From NCBI GenBank assembly GCA_016872645.1, contig VGZH01000008.1, positions 1 to 64,000 on the forward strand: a stretch of 64,000 nt of DNA. Direction: 5' to 3'. Source of the DNA: Planctomycetota bacterium. GTDB taxonomy: Bacteria; Planctomycetota; Planctomycetia; Planctomycetales; Planctomycetaceae. The translations under genes were made by a program, and so were the position numbers. The notes beneath the pieces are model-generated. The model worked only from the letters and a program-made list of their open reading frames with translations. It was not told the DNA's origin and did no database searches. Positions 18,882-27,519 of this stretch are shown here, piece after piece (position 1 is the first letter of the stretch; each line of letters begins with the position of its first letter).

Positions 18882-18919
18882 TCGCCTCGAGGTGGAACGC
18901 AGTCGCCTCAAGGCGGAAC
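18882..18919. repeat. Two short palindromic direct repeats
   Basis: Two 17-base copies (TCGCCTCAAGGCGGAAC type) at 18882-18898 and 18903-18919 differ at two positions. Each contains the palindrome CGCCT...AGGCG or its variant. They lie just after the ispF stop codon. Confidence 0.6.
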
Positions 18920-19028
18920 TACGAACTTCCGTCTTGAACCGCTCGGCCATTTTGCACGACTCTCCCGGCCGTGAAGTCGCCTGTGGCGAACTTTGAATTT
19001 CTAGTCTCGAGTTTCGGATTTCCTCACC

Positions 19029-20618
19029 ATGCCCATTCGCGTCTACAGCACACTGAGTCGTCAGAAGGAAGAGTTTCAAACGGTCGAGCCGGGGAAGGTC
19101 TCGATGTATCTGTGCGGGCCGACGGTTTACAAGCCGGCTCACATTGGGCACATGGTCGGGCCGGTCATCTTCGACACGATCAAGCGGTATCTGGCGTACT
19201 CCGGATATCAGGTGACGTGGGTCGTCAACATCACCGACGTGGATGACAAGCTCATCGTGAAGGCGGCAGAGAAAGGGACGACGGTTGAGGCTCTAGCCAA
19301 GCTGATGACCGAGGATTACCTCGACAACCTGCGAACGCTCGGCGTGGATGGCATCGACCACATGCCGTACGCGACGCAGTACATCAAGGAGATGCAGGAG
19401 ATCATCGGTGGGCTGATCGAGAAGGGTTTCGCGTACCCGCTCAACGGCGACGTCTATTTTGAATGCACGAAGGACGCCGACTACGGCAAGCTCAGCGGAC
19501 GCAACCTGACCGAGATGCTGGCCGGCACGCGAGCGGAGACTCGCGATGGCAAGCACAACCCGGCCGACTTCGCCATGTGGAAAGGCTCGAAGCCGGGCGA
19601 GCCGGCGTGGGATAGCCCGTGGGGACCGGGGCGGCCGGGCTGGCACATCGAGTGCTCGGCGATGGCTCGCAAGCTGCTCGGCGACACGATCGACATTCAC
19701 GGCGGCGGACTCGACCTGATGTTCCCGCATCACGAGAACGAACTTGCTCAATCCGAGTCCTGCACCGGCAAGCCGTTCGCTCGCTACTGGCTGCACAACG
19801 GCCTGCTGCGAAAGAGCGGAGCCGGCGGCAAGATCGGCGGCGATCATTCGCGGCATGGCGATAGCGCCGACATGATGGCCGAGAAGCAGGCCCAGGAAGA
19901 ACAAAAGTTGGCCGGCTCGAAGGGAGCCGAATCGGTGAAGACCGCCGTCTTCGCCAAGTTCGATCCTGAAACGGTCCGCTTTTTCCTGATGGCGACACAC
20001 TACCGTAGCCCGGTCGACTTTGGCGATGACCGCTTGGCCGAGACCGCAAAGAGTATCGATGGCTTCTATCGCCTGATCGACTCGTTCGGCCGAGCGACCG
20101 GGAAGGATTTTTATTCGCTCGCTGTTCCGGCGACGCGAGCCGAGTCCGACAAGACCTGGGCCACGACCGCCTCGGCGAATGCCAGCTGCGAGGCCGAATT
20201 CACGGCGCTGCGAACGCGGTTCCTCGACGCGATGGACGACGACTTCAACACCGGAGCCGCGACCGCCGCGTTATTCGATCTTCGTAAGACGCTCAACAGC
20301 TTCATCACGGATGAGAAGCTCGAAGGCGAAGGCAAATTGAACGCGGCCGCTCAAGCCGTGTTGCTGCGAGGCGCCACGCTGTTCAAAGAGCTGGCGAACA
20401 TTCTTGGCGTGTTCCGCAAGCCGCTTGAAAAGAAATCCGCTGGCGGTAGCCACGACAAGTTCATCGACAGCCTGATGCAATTGCTGATCTCACTCCGAGC
20501 GGACGCTCGCAAAGCCAAGCAATTCGAGATCGCCGACAAAGTTCGCAAGGGGCTGACCGAGCTGAAAGTCACCCTCGAGGACCGCCCGGAAGGAACGCTT
20601 TGGCGACGAGATGCGTGA
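19029..20618 (+). CDS. cysS: Cysteinyl-tRNA synthetase with atypical signature loop
   Basis: This is a 529-residue class I synthetase that charges tRNA-Cys. The HIGH motif is intact (KPAHIGHMVG), as are the zinc-site residues in LCGPTVY, HIECSAM and HHENELAQSE. The second signature KMSKS is missing: after YWLHNGLL the sequence runs RKSGAGGKIGGDH, then about 35 charged residues, and only a weak match KLAGSKG before FDPETVRFFLM. The C-terminal helical domain and DDDFNT are present. Other planctomycete enzymes, as I recall them, share an altered loop here. No strong ribosome-binding site is visible before the ATG. Confidence 0.93.
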   Translation: MPIRVYSTLSRQKEEFQTVEPGKVSMYLCGPTVYKPAHIGHMVGPVIFDTIKRYLAYSGYQVTWVVNITDVDDKLIVKAAEKGTTVEALAKLMTEDYLDNLRTLGVDGIDHMPYATQYIKEMQEIIGGLIEKGFAYPLNGDVYFECTKDADYGKLSGRNLTEMLAGTRAETRDGKHNPADFAMWKGSKPGEPAWDSPWGPGRPGWHIECSAMARKLLGDTIDIHGGGLDLMFPHHENELAQSESCTGKPFARYWLHNGLLRKSGAGGKIGGDHSRHGDSADMMAEKQAQEEQKLAGSKGAESVKTAVFAKFDPETVRFFLMATHYRSPVDFGDDRLAETAKSIDGFYRLIDSFGRATGKDFYSLAVPATRAESDKTWATTASANASCEAEFTALRTRFLDAMDDDFNTGAATAALFDLRKTLNSFITDEKLEGEGKLNAAAQAVLLRGATLFKELANILGVFRKPLEKKSAGGSHDKFIDSLMQLLISLRADARKAKQFEIADKVRKGLTELKVTLEDRPEGTLWRRDA

Positions 20619-20626
20619 CGAACACC

Positions 20627-20692
20627 GTACTGCGACCGGAAGGGAGTTGCCTGCCGACCGATGGCACGGCCGCTCCCTGACGGTCGCGGTAC
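20627..20692. repeat. REP-like palindrome, 20-base arms
   Basis: Arms at 20627-20646 and 20673-20692 pair at 17 of 20 positions (GTACTGCGACCG... with ...CGGTCGCGGTAC) around a 26-base loop. It lies between the convergent genes cysS and trpC, touching neither reading frame. The GTACTGCGACC core also occurs inside bioF at 61478. Confidence 0.8.
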
Positions 20693-20695
20693 GGC

Positions 20696-21487
20696 CTACT
20701 TCCCCAGCAACATACGCACGCTCGCGCCAATGTCGGCGGACTTCATCAGCGATTCGCCAACGAGAATCGCTCGGCAGCCGGCGGTGGTGAGGCGTTCGAC
20801 GTCGGCTCGCGTACGGATGCCGCTTTCGGCCACCAGCAACGATTGAGCGGCGATACGAGGAGCCAGCCGGATCGTCTGGTCGAAGTCCGTGATCATCGTC
20901 TTCAAGTTACGATTGTTGACACCGACCAGCGGCGGTTGCAGCTTGAGCACTCGGTCGAGGTTGTCCGGTTCATAAAGCTCGATCAAACATTCCATGCCCA
21001 GTTCGCTGGCATAGAAATAGAGATCGCGCATCGTGCAGTCATCGAGACATTCAGCGATCAGCAGAATCGCATCCGCCCCCGCCGTGCGAGCCTCCAGCAC
21101 TTGATAGCGATCGACGATGAAATCCTTTCGCAGCACCGGCAACGAGACCGCTCGCTTGATCGCCGTCAGATATTCGAGCCGCCCTTGAAAATACTTCTCG
21201 TCGGTCAGGCAACTGATGCACGCGGCTCCGTTGGCTTCGTAAGTCTTTGCGATCGCGACCGGATCGAAGTCCGCTCGAATCAACCCCGCCGACGGCGACG
21301 CCTTCTTCACCTCGGCAATCATGCCAATACCAATTCGCTCGGCGGACGACTGCAATGCGGCGACGAAGTCACGAACCGGCGGCGCGGATTTCAATTCCGA
21401 CTCCAAAACAGCGGCGGGCCTTCGCTGTTTCGCTTCCGCAATTTCCGTGCGCTTGTCAGCGACAATTTCATCTAAGACGTTAGGCAT
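20696..21487 (-). CDS. trpC: Indole-3-glycerol phosphate synthase
   Basis: This is a 263-residue TIM-barrel enzyme that closes the indole ring in tryptophan synthesis. Typical marks are MPNVLDEIVADKR, EVKKASPSAG, CLTDEKYFQG, LPVLRKDFIVD, VGVNNRNLKTM and LVAESGIRT. In-frame ATGs exist at 21505 and 21508, but those codons lie inside an inverted repeat arm (21494-21528), so I prefer the ATG at 21487, where the family N-terminus begins. It stands alone, away from trpA. Confidence 0.95.
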   Translation of the reverse strand: MPNVLDEIVADKRTEIAEAKQRRPAAVLESELKSAPPVRDFVAALQSSAERIGIGMIAEVKKASPSAGLIRADFDPVAIAKTYEANGAACISCLTDEKYFQGRLEYLTAIKRAVSLPVLRKDFIVDRYQVLEARTAGADAILLIAECLDDCTMRDLYFYASELGMECLIELYEPDNLDRVLKLQPPLVGVNNRNLKTMITDFDQTIRLAPRIAAQSLLVAESGIRTRADVERLTTAGCRAILVGESLMKSADIGASVRMLLGK

Positions 21488-21493
21488 GAGGAG

Positions 21494-21625
21494 CAAAGTA
21501 GCCATCATCGTTCCGCATGACGAGCCTTCCCGACGGGATGATCGAATCGAATAAGAGACTCGCGTTCGCCAGTTGAAAGGCGTGTCGCGAAAGGCTCATC
21601 ACGCGGAACGATGATGGCTACTTTG
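21494..21625. repeat. MITE/REP-like element with 35-base inverted arms
   Basis: Arms at 21494-21528 and 21591-21625 are inverted copies with 33 of 35 identities (core GTAGCCATCATCGTTCCGC), around a 62-base spacer that contains no gene. The element sits immediately upstream of trpC and must be part of, or insulate, its leader. No transposase is present, so movement would need a helper in trans. Confidence 0.85.
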
Positions 21626-21781
21626 ATCTGGAACGATCCGCACACTCGGAGAACTGGTCGGCGAAAATGACCGCTCAGGCATCGAGTCTGCTTGATGTGA
21701 GTCGTTTTATCCGATACCAATTGCGTCCCTGCCAATGATCCCGCCTCGTTTTCGCCGACCGTTGTCTTGAGGACACCGCTC

Positions 21782-23155
21782 ATGGCCGCGACGAACCGCC
21801 TCGGTTGCACTGAGTTTCAGCGCACGCTGCTCAATCGCCGCAGCTTTTTGAAGGCTGGGGCGTTGGGTTTTGCGGCGGGTGGGCTGTCGCTGGCGGATGT
21901 GCTGCGCGGCGAAGCGGCGACGGACGGGGCGACTCGCAAAAACAACGTGATCATTCTCTGGATGCGCGGCGGGCCTGCTCATCAGGATATGTGGGATCCC
22001 AAGCCGGACGCTCCGGTCGAGTACCGCGGTGAGTTCGGCGTTATCCCGACCAAAGTCCCCGGCATCATCCTCTCTGACATGCTGCCGATGTCGGCGGCGA
22101 TCCAGGACAAGTATTCGATCATCCGCAGCCTGAACCATCACGACGCGGGGCATTCGACCGGGGATCAGATCTGCTTCACGGGTTACAACTCCGGCCCGAA
22201 CGCCGACGAGAACATTCATCCGAGCTGCGGCAGCATCGCCTCCGAGCAACTCGGTCACTTGAACCCGGACCTGCCGGCCTACGTCATGATTCCGAAGCTG
22301 CTGCCGGGAGCGAACTCGGCGTATCTCGGCGTGGCTCATAAGCCGTTCGAGACGCTGGCTGATCCGGCTCAAGAAGGTCCGTTCAAGGTTCCGAATTTCG
22401 CGTTGCCTGAAGGTCTGACGGCGGATCGACTCGGCTCGCGACGCGAAGTCCTGCAAGGCTTCGACCGCATCAAGTCGGAGATCGATCGCAGCGGCCAAAT
22501 GTCGGCGATGGACCGATTCCAAAACAGTGCGTGGGGCATTCTGAGCTCCGACAAGGCGCGTGCCGCGTTCGATCTCAATGCTGAGCCACACGCGATTCGC
22601 GAGCGTTACGGATTCATGCCCGCATTCGATCCGAAGGCCGCCGACCGCTGCGGAGCTCCCGCTTGGAGCCAGCGGATTCTGTTGGCTCGTCGATTGGTCG
22701 AGGCGGGCGTGCGCATCGTGACGGTCGATCTCCGCTGGTGGGACACGCACGTCAAAGGGTTCGAGTCATTGCGACTCGGCTTCCTGCCGCGCTGGGACCG
22801 AGCGTTCTCGGCATTGATCGAAGACCTCGAGCAGCGCGGGTTGCTCGACACGACGCTGGTGGTCGGTTGGGGCGAGTTCGGTCGCACTCCCCGAGTCAAC
22901 AACAACGCCGGGCGCGACCATTATCCGAATGTGTTCAGCGCGGTGCTGGCCGGCGGCCCGGTGCAGGGTGGCCGAGTGGTCGGTTCATCGGACGCCTACG
23001 CGGCGTTTCCCAAGAGCAATCCAAAGTCGCCGCAAGACGTGCTGGCCTTGATGTATCGCCATCTCGGCGTGGACATTCACCGGAACTACGTCAACCGCGC
23101 CGGTCGCCCGATCCCGGTCCTGCCCTTCGGCACGCCGGTTGATGAGCTGTGTTAG
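21782..23155 (+). CDS. DUF1501 domain exported protein
   Basis: This is a 457-residue protein with a Tat-type signal (NRRSFLKAGALGFAAGG) followed by the DUF1501 sulfatase-like fold: VIILWMRGGPAHQDMWDPK, HHDAGHSTGD and WGEFGRTPRVN. The family is abundant in planctomycetes and usually pairs with a DUF1553 cytochrome; here the nearest DUF1553 gene is 9 kb away. TTGAGGA lies eight bases before the ATG at 21782. Its biochemical role is not established; an exported hydrolase is the common guess. Confidence 0.93.
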   Translation: MAATNRLGCTEFQRTLLNRRSFLKAGALGFAAGGLSLADVLRGEAATDGATRKNNVIILWMRGGPAHQDMWDPKPDAPVEYRGEFGVIPTKVPGIILSDMLPMSAAIQDKYSIIRSLNHHDAGHSTGDQICFTGYNSGPNADENIHPSCGSIASEQLGHLNPDLPAYVMIPKLLPGANSAYLGVAHKPFETLADPAQEGPFKVPNFALPEGLTADRLGSRREVLQGFDRIKSEIDRSGQMSAMDRFQNSAWGILSSDKARAAFDLNAEPHAIRERYGFMPAFDPKAADRCGAPAWSQRILLARRLVEAGVRIVTVDLRWWDTHVKGFESLRLGFLPRWDRAFSALIEDLEQRGLLDTTLVVGWGEFGRTPRVNNNAGRDHYPNVFSAVLAGGPVQGGRVVGSSDAYAAFPKSNPKSPQDVLALMYRHLGVDIHRNYVNRAGRPIPVLPFGTPVDELC

Positions 23156-23157
23156 CC

Positions 23158-23709
23158 ATGAGCGATTCAACTCGAACATTCGGTCGCGTCATCTGTGAAT
23201 TCGAGTATCGTCCCAATCGCCTTCAAACGCTCGTGTTGTTTCTGCTTGCCTGCGGAGGCGAGGTGATGTTCTGCTATCTCGCCGTGAAAATCGACCAGCC
23301 GGTAAATGTTCGGGGATTCCAAATCACGCCCCAGCAGGCTCGTTTGTTGATGACGGCGTTGGCATTGCTCGCACCAACTGGTGTGCTGGCCTTGGGCGGT
23401 CTGATGGTCAGTAGCTTATTTCAACAACGGCGTCTCGTGCTTACTGACGAATCTGTGATCCTGCCCAAGCCAAGTTGGCATGGTTTGTCATCAGCGGAAA
23501 TCGAACTGCCGTTCGAGGCTATCAAGGCCACTGCCATTTGTCCGTTTATCGGAAGTACTCGGTTGCTGCGTTTGGATCGCGAGATTGGTGCGATTTCGAT
23601 TCCGAGCAACATGTTTCCTAATCGACGGGATTTTGAGGAACTTGTCGTCCTGCTTTCGGACGCTCGCAATGCAGCGGCCGAACGAACGTCTGCAGATAAG
23701 CCCGAGTGA
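23158..23709 (+). CDS. Two-helix membrane protein of unknown function
   Basis: This is a 183-residue protein with two predicted membrane helices at about 24-44 and 66-88, then a C-terminal cytoplasmic beta-rich part (RRLVLTDESVILPKPSWHG) that resembles a PH-like domain. The ATG starts two bases after the DUF1501 stop codon, so the genes are probably co-translated. No function is known to me. It converges on the minus-strand gene at 23719 with nine bases between stops. Confidence 0.8.
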   Translation: MSDSTRTFGRVICEFEYRPNRLQTLVLFLLACGGEVMFCYLAVKIDQPVNVRGFQITPQQARLLMTALALLAPTGVLALGGLMVSSLFQQRRLVLTDESVILPKPSWHGLSSAEIELPFEAIKATAICPFIGSTRLLRLDREIGAISIPSNMFPNRRDFEELVVLLSDARNAAAERTSADKPE

Positions 23710-23718
23710 AAGGCTTCC

Positions 23719-24423
23719 CTACGGCTTGATCGCCTTATCGATCGCTTTTTCCAGTTCGTCGGCGATGTTGACCTCGAACGGTTCGTCGGGGACAGATGCG
23801 GCATCGGCTTTCTCTTTGGCTTTTTCGAGGAATGCTTTGAGTTCGTCGTCGGTGAGTCGTTCTTTGAGCTGCTGGCTGCCATCGGGTTGATGTTGCATGA
23901 CCAGTTGCATCGCTTCTTGAACCTCATTTTCGGGAATGGTTTTCTCGAAGGCTCCCCGAGCTAAGCGTTGCAGTGTGCGGCGTGCCGCGTCCTGGTCGTC
24001 ATTCGAGAGTCCGGACGGCTTCACGTACTTTTCGTCGGCCGCCATCACCAGCCCCAACGGCAGCAGCGGGCTTTTGGCGATCTGCTCCATCACGTGCCCG
24101 AGTTGCTGAGTGCTGACTTTGCCGGCCTGGAAATCGTCCGCAAGCTGATTGATTCGTTTGAGAATCCGCGCTTTGTCTTCCGCGGGAAGTGAAGACTTGG
24201 CGACGGCATCAGCGGCGACTTTCTTGGTGATGTCGGCGGCCCATCCCTTCCAGTTGAAAGCGATCCAGACGCCGATTCCGGCGACGATCAGCAGCAAGCA
24301 TCCGGCAGCACAACCGCATCCCAGAGCGAAGTTGCGGCAGCCGCTCGGTCGCTGCGGAGCAGGCTCATCCCGATCAAATGTGTTGTCGGATTCCAGGACG
24401 TGTTCGTCGAGAGTGTTGGACAT
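23719..24423 (-). CDS. Single-pass membrane protein, unknown function
   Basis: This is a 234-residue protein with a cytoplasmic N-terminus containing a Cys-rich patch (CRNFALGCGCAAGC), one membrane helix at about 34-54 and a helical, charged outer domain (KVAADAVAKSSLPAED onwards). I see no known domain. It lies 42 bases downstream of the HEAT-repeat gene on the same strand, so it may be in one operon. Confidence 0.78.
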   Translation of the reverse strand: MSNTLDEHVLESDNTFDRDEPAPQRPSGCRNFALGCGCAAGCLLLIVAGIGVWIAFNWKGWAADITKKVAADAVAKSSLPAEDKARILKRINQLADDFQAGKVSTQQLGHVMEQIAKSPLLPLGLVMAADEKYVKPSGLSNDDQDAARRTLQRLARGAFEKTIPENEVQEAMQLVMQHQPDGSQQLKERLTDDELKAFLEKAKEKADAASVPDEPFEVNIADELEKAIDKAIKP

Positions 24424-24465
24424 TGCGAGTTTTCTAATCGAGAGGCGACGGCCCGCCGCCGAGGG

Positions 24466-25767
24466 CTACAACTGTGCTTGCCACCACAAACGCCAGGCGC
24501 GTTGGTCGTATCCGAAGTCTTGCTGAGAAAGCGTGCGCAAGGCGTCGAGAACTTCGGGATTCTGAAGCGGGACGCGAACCGTGACCCATTTGACCGGCGG
24601 CGTACGGACGTTGGAATTGTCGACGACCGCGCCGTTGGGAAGCTGGCCAGTTCGCAGTGCCGCCTCGACGTCTGGTGGCAGCCCACTGCTCGAATTGCCC
24701 TGCGAGCCATCGCGATTGAATCCCACGGCGAAGGCGGGAGCTTGCGGGACGCGTATTTTGTGCGAGGTCGCCAGCGCCTCGACCAGAGATGGAATTGCCT
24801 GGCGAACGCCGCACTTACCGAGCAGGATAGCGGCACGCCTCACAATCAAATTGGATTCGTCGCGCAAGGCACGCTCGATGATCGGCACAGCGGCGGCGCG
24901 TTGTTCCGCAGTGAACGCTCCGAACGCACTGGTTTGCAATGTCGGGTCTGCATCGGAAAGTGCGACGCGCACCAGCGCCGGGATGGGAGGTTGTCCTTCA
25001 AATTGTGCGAGCGTCTGCACGGCGAGGCGACGAACTTCGACATTCGCATCGCCGAGCAGAAAATCGACAATCGCCGGTACGGCGTCGGGGTCACGCAATT
25101 CGCGGAAATTCGCGACCGCGTCTGCCCGCCTCGGCGCATTCCGGCCGGTCAACCAGCCGAGCCACAAGCGAATCTTGGGGCGCCAGTCATTTTGCTCACG
25201 GTGGCGCGTCGTGTTCGATTCCAGTAAATCGCGTTCGAGCGTCGTGATGATTCGTCCCTTGTAACGCACATAACCGGCCGCAAGCAGTTGGGCCTCTTCT
25301 TCATCCGGACTCGTCCACGTGGTCCCCTGACGGCGATGTCCAAGTCCGTAATGAGCCGGCTTGTGTTCGGGATCAAGCTCCAGAATGCGTTGCAGTTGTT
25401 CCTTGCGCGGTTGGGTGAGACCATGCTGGCGACACCATTCGGCGAGTTGCCAGCGGCCATCAATCGTGTCGGCGACGCGCCGGGCGAGCGATTCGTACTC
25501 TTCGAGGGCTCGAGGTCGTCGGGTGATGAATGCGACTTGCTCGCGAGCGACAACGATCTCCGCACCGGTCAACGATTCGACGACGACTTCTTCCGATTCC
25601 GCGACTTGATTCTTTCGTGGTTTGGCAGCCGGAAACTTGACAAGACCGCGAATTTCGCCACCGTCGGTCAACTTGACCACATCAGCGGGGAGGTCGGCGG
25701 AAGCCAACAACGACAAGCCCGCGAACCACAGCGAGAGCAACCAGCGATGTGTCGTTGCGGGGAACAT
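24466..25767 (-). CDS. Exported HEAT-repeat protein
   Basis: This is a 433-residue protein with a signal peptide (about 1-24). A beta module follows, starting VVKLTDGGEIRG, like the one in the protease at 3081-4028. Residues 90-200 are helical. About 215-350 carries HEAT repeats (AVPAIVDFLLGDANVEVRR, PALVRVALSDADP, AVPIIERALRDESNLIVRR, AIPSLVEAL). It probably acts as a protein-binding scaffold in the periplasm. The C-terminus contains DYRAWRLWW-like WRLWWQ, common in planctomycete proteins of this kind. Confidence 0.82.
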   Translation of the reverse strand: MFPATTHRWLLSLWFAGLSLLASADLPADVVKLTDGGEIRGLVKFPAAKPRKNQVAESEEVVVESLTGAEIVVAREQVAFITRRPRALEEYESLARRVADTIDGRWQLAEWCRQHGLTQPRKEQLQRILELDPEHKPAHYGLGHRRQGTTWTSPDEEEAQLLAAGYVRYKGRIITTLERDLLESNTTRHREQNDWRPKIRLWLGWLTGRNAPRRADAVANFRELRDPDAVPAIVDFLLGDANVEVRRLAVQTLAQFEGQPPIPALVRVALSDADPTLQTSAFGAFTAEQRAAAVPIIERALRDESNLIVRRAAILLGKCGVRQAIPSLVEALATSHKIRVPQAPAFAVGFNRDGSQGNSSSGLPPDVEAALRTGQLPNGAVVDNSNVRTPPVKWVTVRVPLQNPEVLDALRTLSQQDFGYDQRAWRLWWQAQL

Positions 25768-26081
25768 TCGGCGAACTTGAGCCTGATTTTGAAAAAATAG
25801 TCCGGCGACGAAAAACCGTTACCGGAATTTCGGAGCGGGAGCATCGTATCCGGTACGCCGGTCATTTCGACAGCAGAGGTTTCGCAAATTTTGCACAGGC
25901 TTGACCGTGGGAGGGGGGTACGGGCAACCTGCACTGGCAGCACGTTCGGCAGTTTAGTCCGCTTTCCGAGACGAAGCTCGCTTGTCGGCTCACGAATTGT
26001 CCGAGCGATCGATTCGCGAGGTTAAACTCAGACGCGACCGACAGACTTCTGCGAAAGTTGCTCCGGCGACACGAGGTTCCC
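25768..26081. other. Divergent intergenic region, 314 bases
   Basis: This separates the minus-strand HEAT-repeat gene from the plus-strand PQQ-propeller gene and must hold both promoters. I see no convincing paired -35/-10 boxes, hairpins or short gene; GAGG at about 26073 is the ribosome-binding site of the plus gene. Confidence 0.5.
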
Positions 26082-27350
26082 ATGAAAACGATTCGTCTCC
26101 TCTTCTTCATCGGCCTGGCGTTTGGCTTGATGTGCCTGACGGATTCCCGGTCTGCACCCGCACAATCGTCATCCGCGAACGTCTCTTCGGAGCTGCCGAC
26201 CTCACGCATGCTCAGCCGTTTGGGATTGGAACGGTCGTGGTGGAGCCAAGCCACATTGAACCCCAAGCGGGACAAAGTGAAGTACATGGTGCTTGATGAG
26301 GAGAACATTTACTTGCAAGGGACCGGCGGAACGGTCACGGCCTTCGATGCGGAATCCGGCAAGCGACTTTGGTCTGTGCAACTCGGCAATCGCGACGAGC
26401 CGATTTATCCAGGCGTATCCAACGAAAAATATTTTCTGACCGTCAACGGAATGTCACTGTACTGCATCGAACGGTTCAACGGAAAAGTCCTGTGGGAACT
26501 GACGCTACCCGCGATGCCCTCGGTCGGTCCCTCTGTGGATGATCAGCACATCTATATCGGAGCATTAGACGGCAGCATCTATTCGTTCGAGTTGCAGAAG
26601 ATCAACGAGATGTATCTCAAGCGGATGCTGCCGCAGTGGTCCTATCAGGCCCTGCGCTGGCGATATCGGACCAGCAAAGACATCACGACGAAAGCGTATT
26701 CGACAGGACGTCTGGTGAACTTCGCCAGCCGTGACGGTTCGCTCTACGCCGTGAGTGCCCTGGAACGCGACCTGAATTGGCAGTTCGAGACCAATGCCCC
26801 CATCACGGCTCCGCTGGCGACCACACTCGATTCACTCATCCTGGCCTCCGAAGATTATTTCGTCTACTGCCTGAATCGCGACAACGGACTGGTGCGTTGG
26901 GAGTTTGCTTCGGGCTTTGCGATCCGCAAAGCTCCGGTTGTGATCGAACAGGATCTTTACATCATGCCGGATCGCGGCGGTCTGTTTAACCTCGATGTTC
27001 GCACTGGCTCAGAAAAGTGGGAGCGTCCCGGCATCACCGATTTGCTCGGTGCCACAAAGAGCCGGATTTTCGGCTCGGATATGACAGGCGACATCGTTTT
27101 GTTGCAACGCAGCACCGGTCGTCCGTTGGGGACGTTGCCGCTACGGCCATTCAGTGTCCGATTGCAGAACGATCGCACCGACCGACTTTATTTCGCAACA
27201 CCGTCCGGCTTGATCGTGTGCCTGCGGGAACAAGGATCGGAATTTGCAAATTACCACAAATATCCCGAACGTGCTCCGATTGTCCCAGACGTCGAACCCG
27301 ACGAGCCAATGACTCCGGTCCCCATGCCGGATGCGGCCGCCAACCAATGA
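26082..27350 (+). CDS. Exported PQQ-like beta-propeller protein
   Basis: This is a 422-residue protein with a signal peptide (MKTIRLLFFIGLAFGL, ending about residue 26). It has PQQ-propeller repeats: VTAFDAESGKRLWSVQLG, LYCIERFNGKVLWELTLP, LYAVSALERDLNWQFE, YCLNRDNGLVRWEF and NLDVRTGSEKWERPG. It resembles the BamB-type scaffold more than a quinoprotein enzyme, as no dehydrogenase active-site motif is visible. A Pro-rich tail (PDVEPDEPMTPVPMP) ends it. GAGG lies before the ATG at 26082. A terminator follows at 27384. Confidence 0.87.
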   Translation: MKTIRLLFFIGLAFGLMCLTDSRSAPAQSSSANVSSELPTSRMLSRLGLERSWWSQATLNPKRDKVKYMVLDEENIYLQGTGGTVTAFDAESGKRLWSVQLGNRDEPIYPGVSNEKYFLTVNGMSLYCIERFNGKVLWELTLPAMPSVGPSVDDQHIYIGALDGSIYSFELQKINEMYLKRMLPQWSYQALRWRYRTSKDITTKAYSTGRLVNFASRDGSLYAVSALERDLNWQFETNAPITAPLATTLDSLILASEDYFVYCLNRDNGLVRWEFASGFAIRKAPVVIEQDLYIMPDRGGLFNLDVRTGSEKWERPGITDLLGATKSRIFGSDMTGDIVLLQRSTGRPLGTLPLRPFSVRLQNDRTDRLYFATPSGLIVCLREQGSEFANYHKYPERAPIVPDVEPDEPMTPVPMPDAAANQ

Positions 27351-27383
27351 GGCAGAGAATTCCCCCTGATCCTCTGGAAATCG

Positions 27384-27421
27384 ACGGCCTGCTCTCTCGG
27401 CGAGAGATCAGGCCGTTTTCG
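27384..27421 (+). terminator. Rho-independent terminator
   Basis: CGGCCTG and CAGGCCG pair around an inner CTCTC...GAGAG stem, with a TTTT tail. It lies 34 bases after the stop codon of the PQQ-propeller gene. Confidence 0.85.
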
Positions 27422-27519
27422 TTTGTCTGGCTTCGTTGTCGAGCCAAAAACACGCGGATAGGATGCCCGCCTCTTTCAGGTTGGATACCTTAACTTCGGC
27501 TCACAACGAAAAGGGCATC

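Noticed and set aside
21707-22750. 347-codon minus-strand frame opposite DUF1501
   Set aside because: The plus-strand frame has a Tat signal and DUF1501 motifs; this one has none.
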